Source: Thermoleophilia bacterium (GTDB taxonomy: Bacteria; Actinomycetota; Thermoleophilia; Gaiellales; F1-60-MAGs149). Taken from it: a stretch of DNA of 9,148 bases. This document shows positions 1 through 5,591 of this stretch, piece after piece (positions within the stretch are counted from its first letter, which is position 1; every line of letters starts with the position of its first letter). The stretch spans positions 1-9,148 of the forward strand of contig JAEMTW010000061.1 of assembly GCA_016462095.1 (NCBI GenBank), read 5' to 3'. The notes below the pieces were generated by a model. It worked only from the letters and a program-made list of their open reading frames with translations, did not search any database and was not told the DNA's origin. Made by a program: the position numbers and the translations under genes.

Positions 1-765
1 CTCGTGATGGGCGTCGATGATCAAGCCAACACCGACACGTTGCAGGTGATCCGGTTCGATCCACAACAGCAGCTAGTGGCGACGCACGCAATCCCACGCG
101 ACTTGAGGGTCGCTGTTCCTGGCTACGGCGACACCAAGATCAACGCAGCCTACGCTGGCGGTGGTGCGGCACTGGCGATTCAGGCTGTCGCTGCGTACAC
201 CGGGCTGCAGCTCGACCACGTTGTCGTGATTGACTTCAATGGGCTGGTCGGACTCGTCGACGCGGTCGGGGGCGTAACGGTCAACAACCCGCACAACATT
301 CGCTCGGTCTTCGATGCCACGCTCGTCAAGTTTCCCGCTGGCACGATCACGCTGAATGGCACCGAGGCGCTGGCCTACTCTCGCGTCCGGAAGAACATCC
401 TCGACCCGTCCGACTCAGACGTCTCGCGGGGTCAGCGTCAGCAGGCGGTCATCCAGGCGCTGCGCTCCAAGCTGCTCAGCCCGGGTGGTGTGCTGCGCTT
501 GCGGTCGGTGGCTGGGTCGATGAATGGTGCGTTCGCGACCGATTTGACGTTCGGGCAGTTGCTCCAACTCGGCTACGTCGATCAGCGTGCGTCGCGTCGC
601 TTGCGCTGCAACCTTGGCGGAACCCCAGTGCCGATGGACGGTCAGGACATGCTGATTCCCGATGGCTCTGGCAATCGTCGCGTCCTTGGCGAGTTCCTGG
701 GCAATCAGGCAGTTCAGCCTGCTGCCTCGCGGTCGATGTTTGCCGCGCAGTGCCGCACGACCTAA
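1..765 (+). CDS. LCP (LytR-CpsA-Psr) family cell-wall ligase, 5' partial
   Basis: The reading frame is open from base 1, so the start lies upstream of the window; the methionine at 7 falls inside a conserved LCP core and is not the start. LCP enzymes sit on the outer face of the membrane and transfer polyprenyl-phosphate-linked glycopolymers onto peptidoglycan. Visible family landmarks, in order: the GVDDQANTDT segment near the visible N-terminus, AIPRDLRV (about 88-111), the KINAAYAGGG segment, LDHVVVIDFNGL, VDAVGGVTV, then LNGTEALAYSRVRK followed by a GQRQQAVIQAL helix. The Asp and Arg residues of these blocks bind the pyrophosphate/polyprenyl phosphate in characterised LCP proteins. The N-terminal cytoplasmic and membrane segments are missing. 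The C-terminal part carries two cysteines, one in CNLGG and one four residues from the end, which could form a disulfide. The family is clear; the exact polymer cannot be told. Confidence 0.9.
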   Translation, partial: LVMGVDDQANTDTLQVIRFDPQQQLVATHAIPRDLRVAVPGYGDTKINAAYAGGGAALAIQAVAAYTGLQLDHVVVIDFNGLVGLVDAVGGVTVNNPHNIRSVFDATLVKFPAGTITLNGTEALAYSRVRKNILDPSDSDVSRGQRQQAVIQALRSKLLSPGGVLRLRSVAGSMNGAFATDLTFGQLLQLGYVDQRASRRLRCNLGGTPVPMDGQDMLIPDGSGNRRVLGEFLGNQAVQPAASRSMFAAQCRTT

Positions 766-773
766 ACCGGTTT

Positions 774-796
774 GAAACCCATGTGATGCAGGTTTC
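774..796 (+). terminator. Weak inverted repeat after the LCP gene
   Basis: GAAACC (774-779) and GGTTTC (791-796) can pair as 6 bp around an 11-nt loop, just after the LCP stop codon. A 10-bp palindrome, AAACCGGTTT (764-773), overlaps the stop itself. There is no T-tract, so this would only be a weak or U-less terminator. It may be chance. Confidence 0.25.
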
Positions 797-837
797 TGCT
801 GATACTGGTGTCGGGCGTCGAACGAGCCCGGACAACC

Positions 838-1779
838 ATGCTGCACCGCCGACGACTTCGATCCCTGTGCGTTGTCACCAGCCTGGCGACCGCGTTCGTG
901 CTGCTGTCCGCGACGTTGCTGTGCGCTGGCGCGGCGGCTCAGTCACCACCTCAGACACGCGTCATTGTGGTCAAGACGGTGTACCGCGCGTGGAACGGCG
1001 AGCTCCGCAAGTTTCACATTGCCTATCCATCGGGGTATCCAGAGCACTACCCGCGTCAGCGATTGCCACTCGTGATTGCACTGCACGGTGCAGCGGGCGG
1101 CGTCAACTGCGACAAGTCGTTTGGGCAGACGCCAGCGCTCTATCGGTTTGTGGTCGCCTGTCTTGAGGGGCAGGGCGTAGCCACGCGATCATTCTCGTAT
1201 GGTGCGCCAGGGCAGATTCGCGACCAGTTACGCGTGCCGGCACTGGTTCACTCCCGTCTGCCACACCTACCCCTCGACCCAAATCGCGTGATCATCGTGG
1301 GGGCCAGCATGGGCGGCTTGGAGGCGCTGCTCGCGGCCGATCTTGACCCACAATTGTTTGCGGCCGTGGTCGCCCTCGATGCCCCGGTCGACCTAGCCGC
1401 GCACTATCGGAATGTCGCGCCTGAGGGCAAGCCGAACTTGAAAACGAAAGCGATGCTGGCGGAGTGCGGTGGGACGCCCGAGTTGGCCGCGGATTGTTAT
1501 GCCATGCGGAGCCCGCTCGCTCGGATGACGCGTTTCGGGGAGACGCGAATACCGCTGATTATGTGGTGGAGTGCCCGCGATTCGATTGCCGGCTCAGACG
1601 ACGGGGCGCCGGCCTACCTCGCTGCGATGCAGAAAGACTTTCCCTCGCATCCGATCTACGGCCGGATCGGCGCGTGGGAACATGGCCGGGCCTGGTGGAG
1701 CCATGGGCGTCTCTGGCTACGCGATGCGTTGGCCTTGGCGACTGCGAACCCGCAACGCCGCGGCGCAGACTTCGGGTAG
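838..1779 (+). CDS. Secreted alpha/beta-hydrolase (esterase-like)
   Basis: A 313-aa protein if started at ATG 838. An in-frame GTG at 808 would add ten residues ahead of the basic stretch. I prefer ATG because it puts LHRRRLRS directly before a hydrophobic run and a small-residue AGAAA site, a classic Sec signal peptide with cleavage probably near residue 34. The fold is shown by an oxyanion-type LHGAAGG (about 82-88), a nucleophile elbow GASMGG (Ser158), an Asp in SARDSIAG (Asp248) and a His in WEHGRAWW (His282), which fit a Ser-Asp-His triad. Four cysteines in the mature part (about 91, 108, 210, 220) could form two disulfides. It resembles secreted esterases or depolymerases of the PHB-depolymerase/esterase-D type, but the substrate cannot be assigned. 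The gene starts 72 nt after the LCP gene and ends 13 nt before the tRNA. Confidence 0.82.
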   Translation: MLHRRRLRSLCVVTSLATAFVLLSATLLCAGAAAQSPPQTRVIVVKTVYRAWNGELRKFHIAYPSGYPEHYPRQRLPLVIALHGAAGGVNCDKSFGQTPALYRFVVACLEGQGVATRSFSYGAPGQIRDQLRVPALVHSRLPHLPLDPNRVIIVGASMGGLEALLAADLDPQLFAAVVALDAPVDLAAHYRNVAPEGKPNLKTKAMLAECGGTPELAADCYAMRSPLARMTRFGETRIPLIMWWSARDSIAGSDDGAPAYLAAMQKDFPSHPIYGRIGAWEHGRAWWSHGRLWLRDALALATANPQRRGADFG

Positions 1780-1782
1780 CAT
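1777..1782 (+). promoter_or_regulatory. Putative -10 element for tRNA-Met
   Basis: TAGCAT matches the actinobacterial TANNNT pattern (4 of 6 to TATAAT) and would start transcription about 4 nt before the mature tRNA 5' end. Its first three bases are the stop codon of the hydrolase gene. No convincing -35 is seen at 16-18 nt spacing, so this rests on the -10 match and position only. Confidence 0.35.
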
Positions 1783-1792
1783 CCGGGCGTTC

Positions 1793-1866
1793 GGCGGAGT
1801 AGCTCAGTTGGTTAGAGCAGCGGAATCATAATCCGCGTGTCGTAGGTTCGAGTCCTACCTCCGCTA
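1793..1866 (+). tRNA. tRNA-Met (anticodon CAT), elongator type
   Basis: The full cloverleaf can be folded by hand in 74 nt. The acceptor stem is 1793-1799 with 1859-1865 (six Watson-Crick pairs plus a G1-U72 wobble). The D stem is GCTC/GAGC (1802-1805 with 1815-1818). The anticodon stem is GCGGA/TCCGC (1820-1824 with 1832-1836) around loop ATCATAA, with anticodon CAT at 1827-1829. The variable loop has 5 nt and the T stem is GTAGG/CCTAC with loop TTCGAGT. The discriminator is A1866; CCA is not encoded (CTG follows), so it must be added after transcription. The sequence closely resembles elongator tRNA-Met as I remember it; a TilS-modified tRNA-Ile2 also carries CAT and is not formally excluded. 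An initiator is unlikely. Confidence 0.95.
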
Positions 1867-1899
1867 CTGCTGTTTGGGGCATTGTGTGGCGGGGCACCG

Positions 1900-1905
1900 T
1901 AGGCT
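1900..1905 (+). promoter_or_regulatory. Putative -10 element for a leaderless folP transcript
   Basis: TAGGCT fits TANNNT and ends 6 nt before the folP ATG, so transcription would begin at or next to the A of the start codon. No good Shine-Dalgarno sequence precedes folP, which fits leaderless initiation. No -35 is recognisable. The alternative is read-through from the tRNA gene 45 nt upstream. Confidence 0.3.
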
Positions 1906-1911
1906 TTCACG

Positions 1912-2748
1912 ATGGATTCGCTCGATCGTCGTGTGCCCGGCCCGGCCCTGATGGGTGTCGTCAACGTGACGCCCGACTCGTTCTCGGATGGCGGACGCTT
2001 TGATGATCGTGAGGCAGCGATTGCCCAAGGGCTGCTGGTGGCGGAGCAGGGTGCCGAGTTCGTTGATGTCGGTGGCGAATCTGCACGCCCAGGTGCAGAG
2101 CCAATCTCGGAGCAGGAGGAATTGCGTCGAGTGATCGACGTTGTGCGTGGCATCCGGGCTGGCACGACGCGGCAGATCTCGATCGACACCAAGAAGAGTG
2201 CAGTCGCTGAGGCGGCGATCGCAGCCGGGGCCACGATGGTCAATGACATCACCGCGTTGACGTTCGATCCGCGGATGGTCGCGGTGGTGCGCGATGCCGA
2301 GGTCGACATCTGCGTGATGCATATGCAGGGCGATCCGCGGACGATGCAAGACAACCCGCACTACGACGATGTGGTGGTCGATGTCAGCACGTATCTCCGG
2401 CAGCGCGTCGAGGCGCTGGTGGCGGACGGCATTGCGCCCGAGCGTATCTGCGTAGATCCAGGGATTGGCTTTGGCAAGACCAGCGACCACAATTTTGCCT
2501 TGCTCGCGGCGTTGTCGACGATCGCGACGACGTCGGGATGCCCGGTCTTGGTGGGTGTTTCGCGCAAGCGATTTCTTGGCGAGCTGGTGGGTGATCCTCA
2601 GCGTGATCGCACCTTTGCCTCCGTCGCAGCCGGACTCGCGGCCGTCGAACGCGGGGCGTGGGTGCTGCGCGTCCACGATGTGCAGGCGCACGCCGACGCG
2701 CTCAAGGTGTTGCGTGCCGTGCGCGCTGGTGGCATGGTGCAGGGATGA
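1912..2748 (+). CDS. folP: Dihydropteroate synthase (DHPS)
   Basis: A 278-aa TIM-barrel enzyme that joins p-aminobenzoate to 6-hydroxymethyl-7,8-dihydropterin diphosphate to give dihydropteroate; it is the sulfonamide and dapsone target. Visible family blocks are MGVVNVTPDSFSDGG (residues 14-28), VDVGGESARPGAEPIS (51-66), ISIDTKK (89-95), MVNDITAL (109-116), VMHMQGDPRTM (135-145), DPGIGFGKTSDHN (182-194), LVGVSRKRFLG (213-223) and RVHDV (253-257). All blocks are present and the length is normal for the family. One oddity is Ala58 in the GGESxRPGA loop, where Thr is usual. The ATG at 1912 starts just before the first strand; no strong SD is seen. The stop codon overlaps the folB start (ATGA, 2745-2748), so folB is probably translationally coupled. 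Confidence 0.97.
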   Translation: MDSLDRRVPGPALMGVVNVTPDSFSDGGRFDDREAAIAQGLLVAEQGAEFVDVGGESARPGAEPISEQEELRRVIDVVRGIRAGTTRQISIDTKKSAVAEAAIAAGATMVNDITALTFDPRMVAVVRDAEVDICVMHMQGDPRTMQDNPHYDDVVVDVSTYLRQRVEALVADGIAPERICVDPGIGFGKTSDHNFALLAALSTIATTSGCPVLVGVSRKRFLGELVGDPQRDRTFASVAAGLAAVERGAWVLRVHDVQAHADALKVLRAVRAGGMVQG

Positions 2749-3110
2749 CCCGCGAACTCGGTATCCGCATCGAAGGCATCGAGGTCTTCGCCTTCCACGG
2801 TGTCCTTCCCGAAGAGAAGGCGCAGGGGCAAGAGTTCGTGTTCGACGTCGAGGTCGTGCCGAACTCCGATCGTGCCTGTGATACCGATACGTTGGACGAT
2901 GCCGTCGACTATGGCGCCGTGACGGAGGCTGTCGTTGCGATTGCGACGGCCGAGTCCGTCGACCTGATTGAGCACCTCGCCGATCGCATCGCCAGTGACC
3001 TGATTGAGCGATTTCCCATCGAACGGGTGACGGTCAGCGTGCACAAGCCACATGCGCCGATTCGTGCCGCCTTTGGTGATGTCATCGTCACGGTCACCCG
3101 CACGGCATGA
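2745..3110 (+). CDS. folB: Dihydroneopterin aldolase
   Basis: A 121-aa protein. FolB cleaves 7,8-dihydroneopterin to 6-hydroxymethyl-7,8-dihydropterin and glycolaldehyde, the substrate-forming step before FolK. Signature features are FHGVLPEEK (residues 17-25, with the pterin-pocket Glu), VDYGAV (55-60), DLIEHLADRIA (73-83) and VSVHKPHAPI (97-106), whose Lys101 aligns with the catalytic lysine. The start at 2745 is chosen because it begins just ahead of the first strand and overlaps the folP stop as ATGA. Longer in-frame starts further upstream would lie inside folP and add residues unlike the family. It also overlaps folK by ATGA at its end. Members work as octamers of two stacked tetramers in characterised species. 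Confidence 0.95.
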   Translation: MTRELGIRIEGIEVFAFHGVLPEEKAQGQEFVFDVEVVPNSDRACDTDTLDDAVDYGAVTEAVVAIATAESVDLIEHLADRIASDLIERFPIERVTVSVHKPHAPIRAAFGDVIVTVTRTA

Positions 3111-3655
3111 TCGCGGCACCAGCCGTGGTCGGTCTTGGGGGCAACGTCGGTGACGTTGTGGCGGCTTTTCGTCGCGCGCTGCAGTCACTCGATCAGACCG
3201 ACGGCGTGCGCGTGATCAGCGCCTCGTCCCTGCTCCGCACGGCGCCGGTGGGTGGGCCGGAGCAGGACGATTTTCTCAACGCCGCCGTGTTGCTCGCCGT
3301 CGAGCTCGAGCCAGCAGAATTATTGACGGTACTGCGGGAACTCGAAGCAGACGAGGGGCGAACCCGCGACGAGCGTTGGGGGCCTCGCACGCTCGACCTC
3401 GATCTGCTCTGGTGGGCCGATCAATCGCTTGAGACTACGGCCCTGACTGTGCCTCATCCGGGGCTGATCGAACGCCGCTTTGCCCTGCAGCCGCTCGTCG
3501 AGGTTGCTCCGAGTGCGCTCGCCGCTGATGGTCGTCGCTACGCCGACATCCTGTCCACACTCCCGAGCGAAGGGGTTGAGGTGATCGGTGGGCCGTCACT
3601 CGTCTACGATCCCACTTCGACTGATAACGGAGGGAATGAGTCGTGTCGCACCTAG
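3107..3655 (+). CDS. folK: 6-hydroxymethyl-7,8-dihydropterin pyrophosphokinase (HPPK)
   Basis: A 182-aa enzyme that transfers pyrophosphate from ATP to 6-hydroxymethyl-7,8-dihydropterin, making the substrate for FolP. Seen in order: VGLGGNVGD (residues 8-16), RTAPVGGPEQDDFLNAAV (44-61) and the signature RDERWGPRTLDLDLL (87-101), whose Asp97 and Asp99 match the two Mg-binding aspartates of E. coli HPPK (D95, D97). VPHP (His117) and RRFALQPL (123-130) follow. It is about 20 residues longer than the usual 160; the extra C-terminal tail (after about 158) is rich in Gly, Ser, Asn and Asp and carries the ribosome binding site of the next gene. The start overlaps the folB stop (ATGA), and the end overlaps the DUF2469 gene by 13 nt. 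Confidence 0.96.
   Translation: MIAAPAVVGLGGNVGDVVAAFRRALQSLDQTDGVRVISASSLLRTAPVGGPEQDDFLNAAVLLAVELEPAELLTVLRELEADEGRTRDERWGPRTLDLDLLWWADQSLETTALTVPHPGLIERRFALQPLVEVAPSALAADGRRYADILSTLPSEGVEVIGGPSLVYDPTSTDNGGNESCRT
3629..3634 (+). promoter_or_regulatory. Ribosome binding site of the DUF2469 gene
   Basis: GGAGGG lies 8 nt before GTG 3643, inside the last codons of folK. It supports the GTG start of the DUF2469 gene over any downstream start, and implies re-initiation by ribosomes finishing folK. Confidence 0.75.
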
Positions 3656-3984
3656 AAGATCTTGAGGAGTACGACGCCGAGCTCGAGCTGACGCTCAAGC
3701 GCGAGTACGCCACCGTCTTTGGCCTGTTTCGCTACTGCGTGTTGACGCAAGAGGCGACCTACCTTTGCAACAAGCTGGACATGAAGATCGAGCATCAGCC
3801 GTCCTACCCGCTGTTTCATCTGCGCATGGAGGACGTCTGGGTCTGGGACAAGAACCGTCCGAGCCGGATCATTCCGCTAGCCGAGGTCCACACCACGCAG
3901 GACGTCACGATCGAGGAACTCAAGCCGGAGCACGAGGTCTTGACGACCTTGCCGCCCGAGTTCACACCGCCGCCCGAGGATTAG
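3643..3984 (+). CDS. DUF2469 family protein (Rv2901c-like)
   Basis: A 113-aa, acidic, soluble protein of unknown function. It matches my memory of the actinobacterial DUF2469 family (M. tuberculosis Rv2901c, about 100 aa) along its length: LEDLEEYDAELELTLKREY (residues 4-22) against the family's EDLEKYE-MELSLYREY, then FGLFRYCVLTQEATYLCN (26-43), a central FHLRMEDVWVWDKNRPSRI segment (58-76, family D-WVWD-YRPAR) and VTIEEL near 87-92. A Pro/Glu-rich tail of about 20 residues extends past the family core. There is no signal peptide or membrane segment. GTG 3643 is chosen because a GGAGGG site lies 8 nt upstream. In mycobacteria the gene sits by rnhB; here it lies between folK and coaX with near-zero spacing. 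Family assignment is firm, function unknown. Confidence 0.88.
   Translation: MSHLEDLEEYDAELELTLKREYATVFGLFRYCVLTQEATYLCNKLDMKIEHQPSYPLFHLRMEDVWVWDKNRPSRIIPLAEVHTTQDVTIEELKPEHEVLTTLPPEFTPPPED
3976..3980 (+). promoter_or_regulatory. Ribosome binding site of coaX
   Basis: GAGGA lies 9 nt before GTG 3990, within the last codons of the DUF2469 gene. It supports GTG 3990 as the coaX start, which also gives the family N-terminus MLLAVDVGNT. Confidence 0.65.
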
Positions 3985-3989
3985 AACTC

Positions 3990-4760
3990 GTGCTGCTCGC
4001 CGTCGACGTCGGCAATACCTCGAGCGTGCTTGGCCTGTTCGATGGCGAGGCGCTGATTGCAGAGTGGCGTATCGCGACGCGAACACGCACGGCGGACGAG
4101 CTCGATGTAACGCTGCGCGGCCTCTTGTCTTCGCGTGGCATCGACGCCAGCACGATTCATGCCGGGTGCCTGTCGACGACGGTTCCACCTGTGCAAGCAG
4201 CCTGGGAAGAGGTGATCGAGCGCGTGGCGGGTACCGCGCCAGTCGTCGTCGGGCCAGGCGTCAAGACGGGCGTCCCGGTGCGCGTCCAAAATCCACGCGA
4301 GGTCGGTCCCGACCGGATCGCCAACGCCGCTGCCGTCGCCCACGTGGCCGGCACACCCGCGATCGTCGTCGACTTCGGCACGGCCACGAACTTCGATGTC
4401 GTAGCCGAGGATGGCGCGTTTATCGGTGGTGCGATCGCCCCGGGTATGGAGGTCTCGATGGAGGCACTCTTCGCGCGGGCCGCACGACTTGGCAAGGTCG
4501 AGCTCGTGGCTCCGCCGAACGCGATTGGTACGGCCACGATCGATTCGTTGCAGTCGGGAGCGGTCTACGGTTTCGCGGGTCTCGTCGATGGTCTTGTCAC
4601 GCGTCTACGGGCGGAACTCGGCGCGCCGGATTGCCCCGTCGTGGCGACGGGTGGTCTGGCAATCCTGGTCGCTCCGCATTGCACGACGATTACGCGCGTT
4701 GAGCCCGGGCTCACGCTCGAGGGCCTGCGGCTGATCTGGCAGCGCGCCATCGCGACATGA
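3990..4760 (+). CDS. coaX: Type III pantothenate kinase
   Basis: A 256-aa ASKHA-fold kinase that phosphorylates pantothenate with ATP, the first committed step of coenzyme A synthesis. Type III enzymes need a monovalent cation and escape CoA feedback. Landmarks are the phosphate-1 motif LLAVDVGNTSS (residues 2-12, Asp6), VGPGVKTGVPV (87-97), NPREVGPDRIANAAA (101-115), the phosphate-2 block VVDFGTATNFDVV (126-138) with Asp128, then GAFIGGAIAPGMEVSMEAL (142-160), and the adenosine-side VVATGGLA (217-224). Length is normal. The GTG at 3990 is preferred: the same frame stays open far upstream inside the DUF2469 gene, but those residues are a shadow translation and only this start gives the family N-terminus. 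It begins 5 nt after the DUF2469 stop and overlaps the methyltransferase start by ATGA. Confidence 0.95.
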   Translation: MLLAVDVGNTSSVLGLFDGEALIAEWRIATRTRTADELDVTLRGLLSSRGIDASTIHAGCLSTTVPPVQAAWEEVIERVAGTAPVVVGPGVKTGVPVRVQNPREVGPDRIANAAAVAHVAGTPAIVVDFGTATNFDVVAEDGAFIGGAIAPGMEVSMEALFARAARLGKVELVAPPNAIGTATIDSLQSGAVYGFAGLVDGLVTRLRAELGAPDCPVVATGGLAILVAPHCTTITRVEPGLTLEGLRLIWQRAIAT

Positions 4761-5515
4761 CGAAGCGCGGCTGGGACGGTAAGACCTACGACCGCATTGG
4801 CACACCACAGTTGGAGTGGGGGAAGGTCGTGCTCGATCGGCTCGAGTTGCGAGGGAACGAGACGATTCTGGATGCTGGCTGCGGCTCTGGTCGTGTCACC
4901 GAACTCTTGCTTGAGCGGCTGCCAGACGGGCAGGTGATCGCGCTGGACGGCTCCGCCTCGATGATTGAGGCCGCCCGCGAGCGGCTTGGTGGCCATACCA
5001 ACATCGAGTTCGCGGTGATGGACCTCTTGGAGCTCGAGCTCGCAGGTCGGCAGGTCGATGGCGTCATCTCGACGGCCACGTTCCACTGGATCACCGATCA
5101 CGTCCGCCTCTTCGAGCAGCTGCACGCGATCATGCGTCCCGGCGGCCAGCTGGTCGCCCAGTGCGGCGGCAAGGGCAACATTGCAAAGGTTCTCGAGCAG
5201 GCCTACGCCGTAATGGCTGAGCCTACGTGGAGTGCATTTTTCGAGGGCTACGTCGATCCGCATCGCTTCGCTGACGCACCGGAGACGGAGATCCTGCTGG
5301 GAGCCGCTGGCTTTGTCGAGGCAACCTGCTGGCTGCAGGCTGCGCCGGCCAATCCGCCCGAGCCGCCGGTCTTTCTTGGCACCGTCATTCTTGGTGGCGC
5401 GATGGAGCGACTGCCGCTCGACGTGCACGATGCGTTTCTCGCCGAGATCCTCGGACGTCTACCCGAGCCGTTCGAGGCCGACTACGTGCGCCTCAACATC
5501 GACGCCAGCGCGTAG
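4757..5515 (+). CDS. Class I SAM-dependent methyltransferase
   Basis: A 252-aa Rossmann-fold methyltransferase. The SAM-binding motif I is ILDAGCGSGRVTE (residues 37-49), the acidic residue ending strand 2 is in IALDGSASMI (Asp64), DLLELE (89-94) forms the motif-II region, and STATFHWITDH (105-115) with MRPGGQLVAQ (126-135) follows. The N-terminal WDGKTYDRIGTPQLEW pattern and the FHWITDH segment resemble the trans-aconitate 2-methyltransferase (Tam)-like group, so a small carboxylate acceptor is possible but unproven. The C-terminal half has no motif I can link to a substrate. The ATG overlaps the coaX stop (ATGA, 4757-4760), so it is translated with the folate/CoA operon as its last gene. 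The family is clear; the role in this operon is unknown. Confidence 0.87.
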   Translation: MTKRGWDGKTYDRIGTPQLEWGKVVLDRLELRGNETILDAGCGSGRVTELLLERLPDGQVIALDGSASMIEAARERLGGHTNIEFAVMDLLELELAGRQVDGVISTATFHWITDHVRLFEQLHAIMRPGGQLVAQCGGKGNIAKVLEQAYAVMAEPTWSAFFEGYVDPHRFADAPETEILLGAAGFVEATCWLQAAPANPPEPPVFLGTVILGGAMERLPLDVHDAFLAEILGRLPEPFEADYVRLNIDASA

Positions 5516-5518
5516 GGG

Positions 5519-5550
5519 GGGACATGACAAACCCCGGTTTGTCATGTCCC
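5519..5550. repeat. Perfect 32-nt palindrome between convergent genes
   Basis: Two 15-nt arms (5519-5533 and 5536-5550) are exact reverse complements around a 2-nt CC centre. The left arm starts GGGACATGACAA and begins 4 nt after the methyltransferase stop; the dus stop lies about 40 nt beyond the right arm. As RNA either strand would form a very stable hairpin, so it may end transcription of both convergent genes. There is no T-tract, so it would be a U-less terminator; a dispersed palindromic element or a protein-binding site are alternatives. Confidence 0.8.
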
Positions 5551-5591
5551 TCACCAGTGACCATCCGCAGCGGAACGCGCGTGCGGTCGGA

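Noticed and set aside
772..806. TTGAAA (772-777) and GATACT (801-806) as a promoter for the hydrolase.
   Set aside because: The spacing is 23 nt, too long for a normal sigma-70-type promoter; no better-spaced pair was found.
415..846. Long minus-strand open frames opposite the LCP gene.
   Set aside because: They mirror the coding strand of a clear LCP gene, are rich in Arg, Gln and His as expected for antisense GC-rich frames, and show no family motif.
3765..3989. Extended N-terminus of CoaX reaching into the DUF2469 gene.
   Set aside because: The extra residues are Arg/His/Gly-rich out-of-frame translation of DUF2469; CoaX proteins start right at the LLAVDVGNT strand and a GTG with an SD is there.
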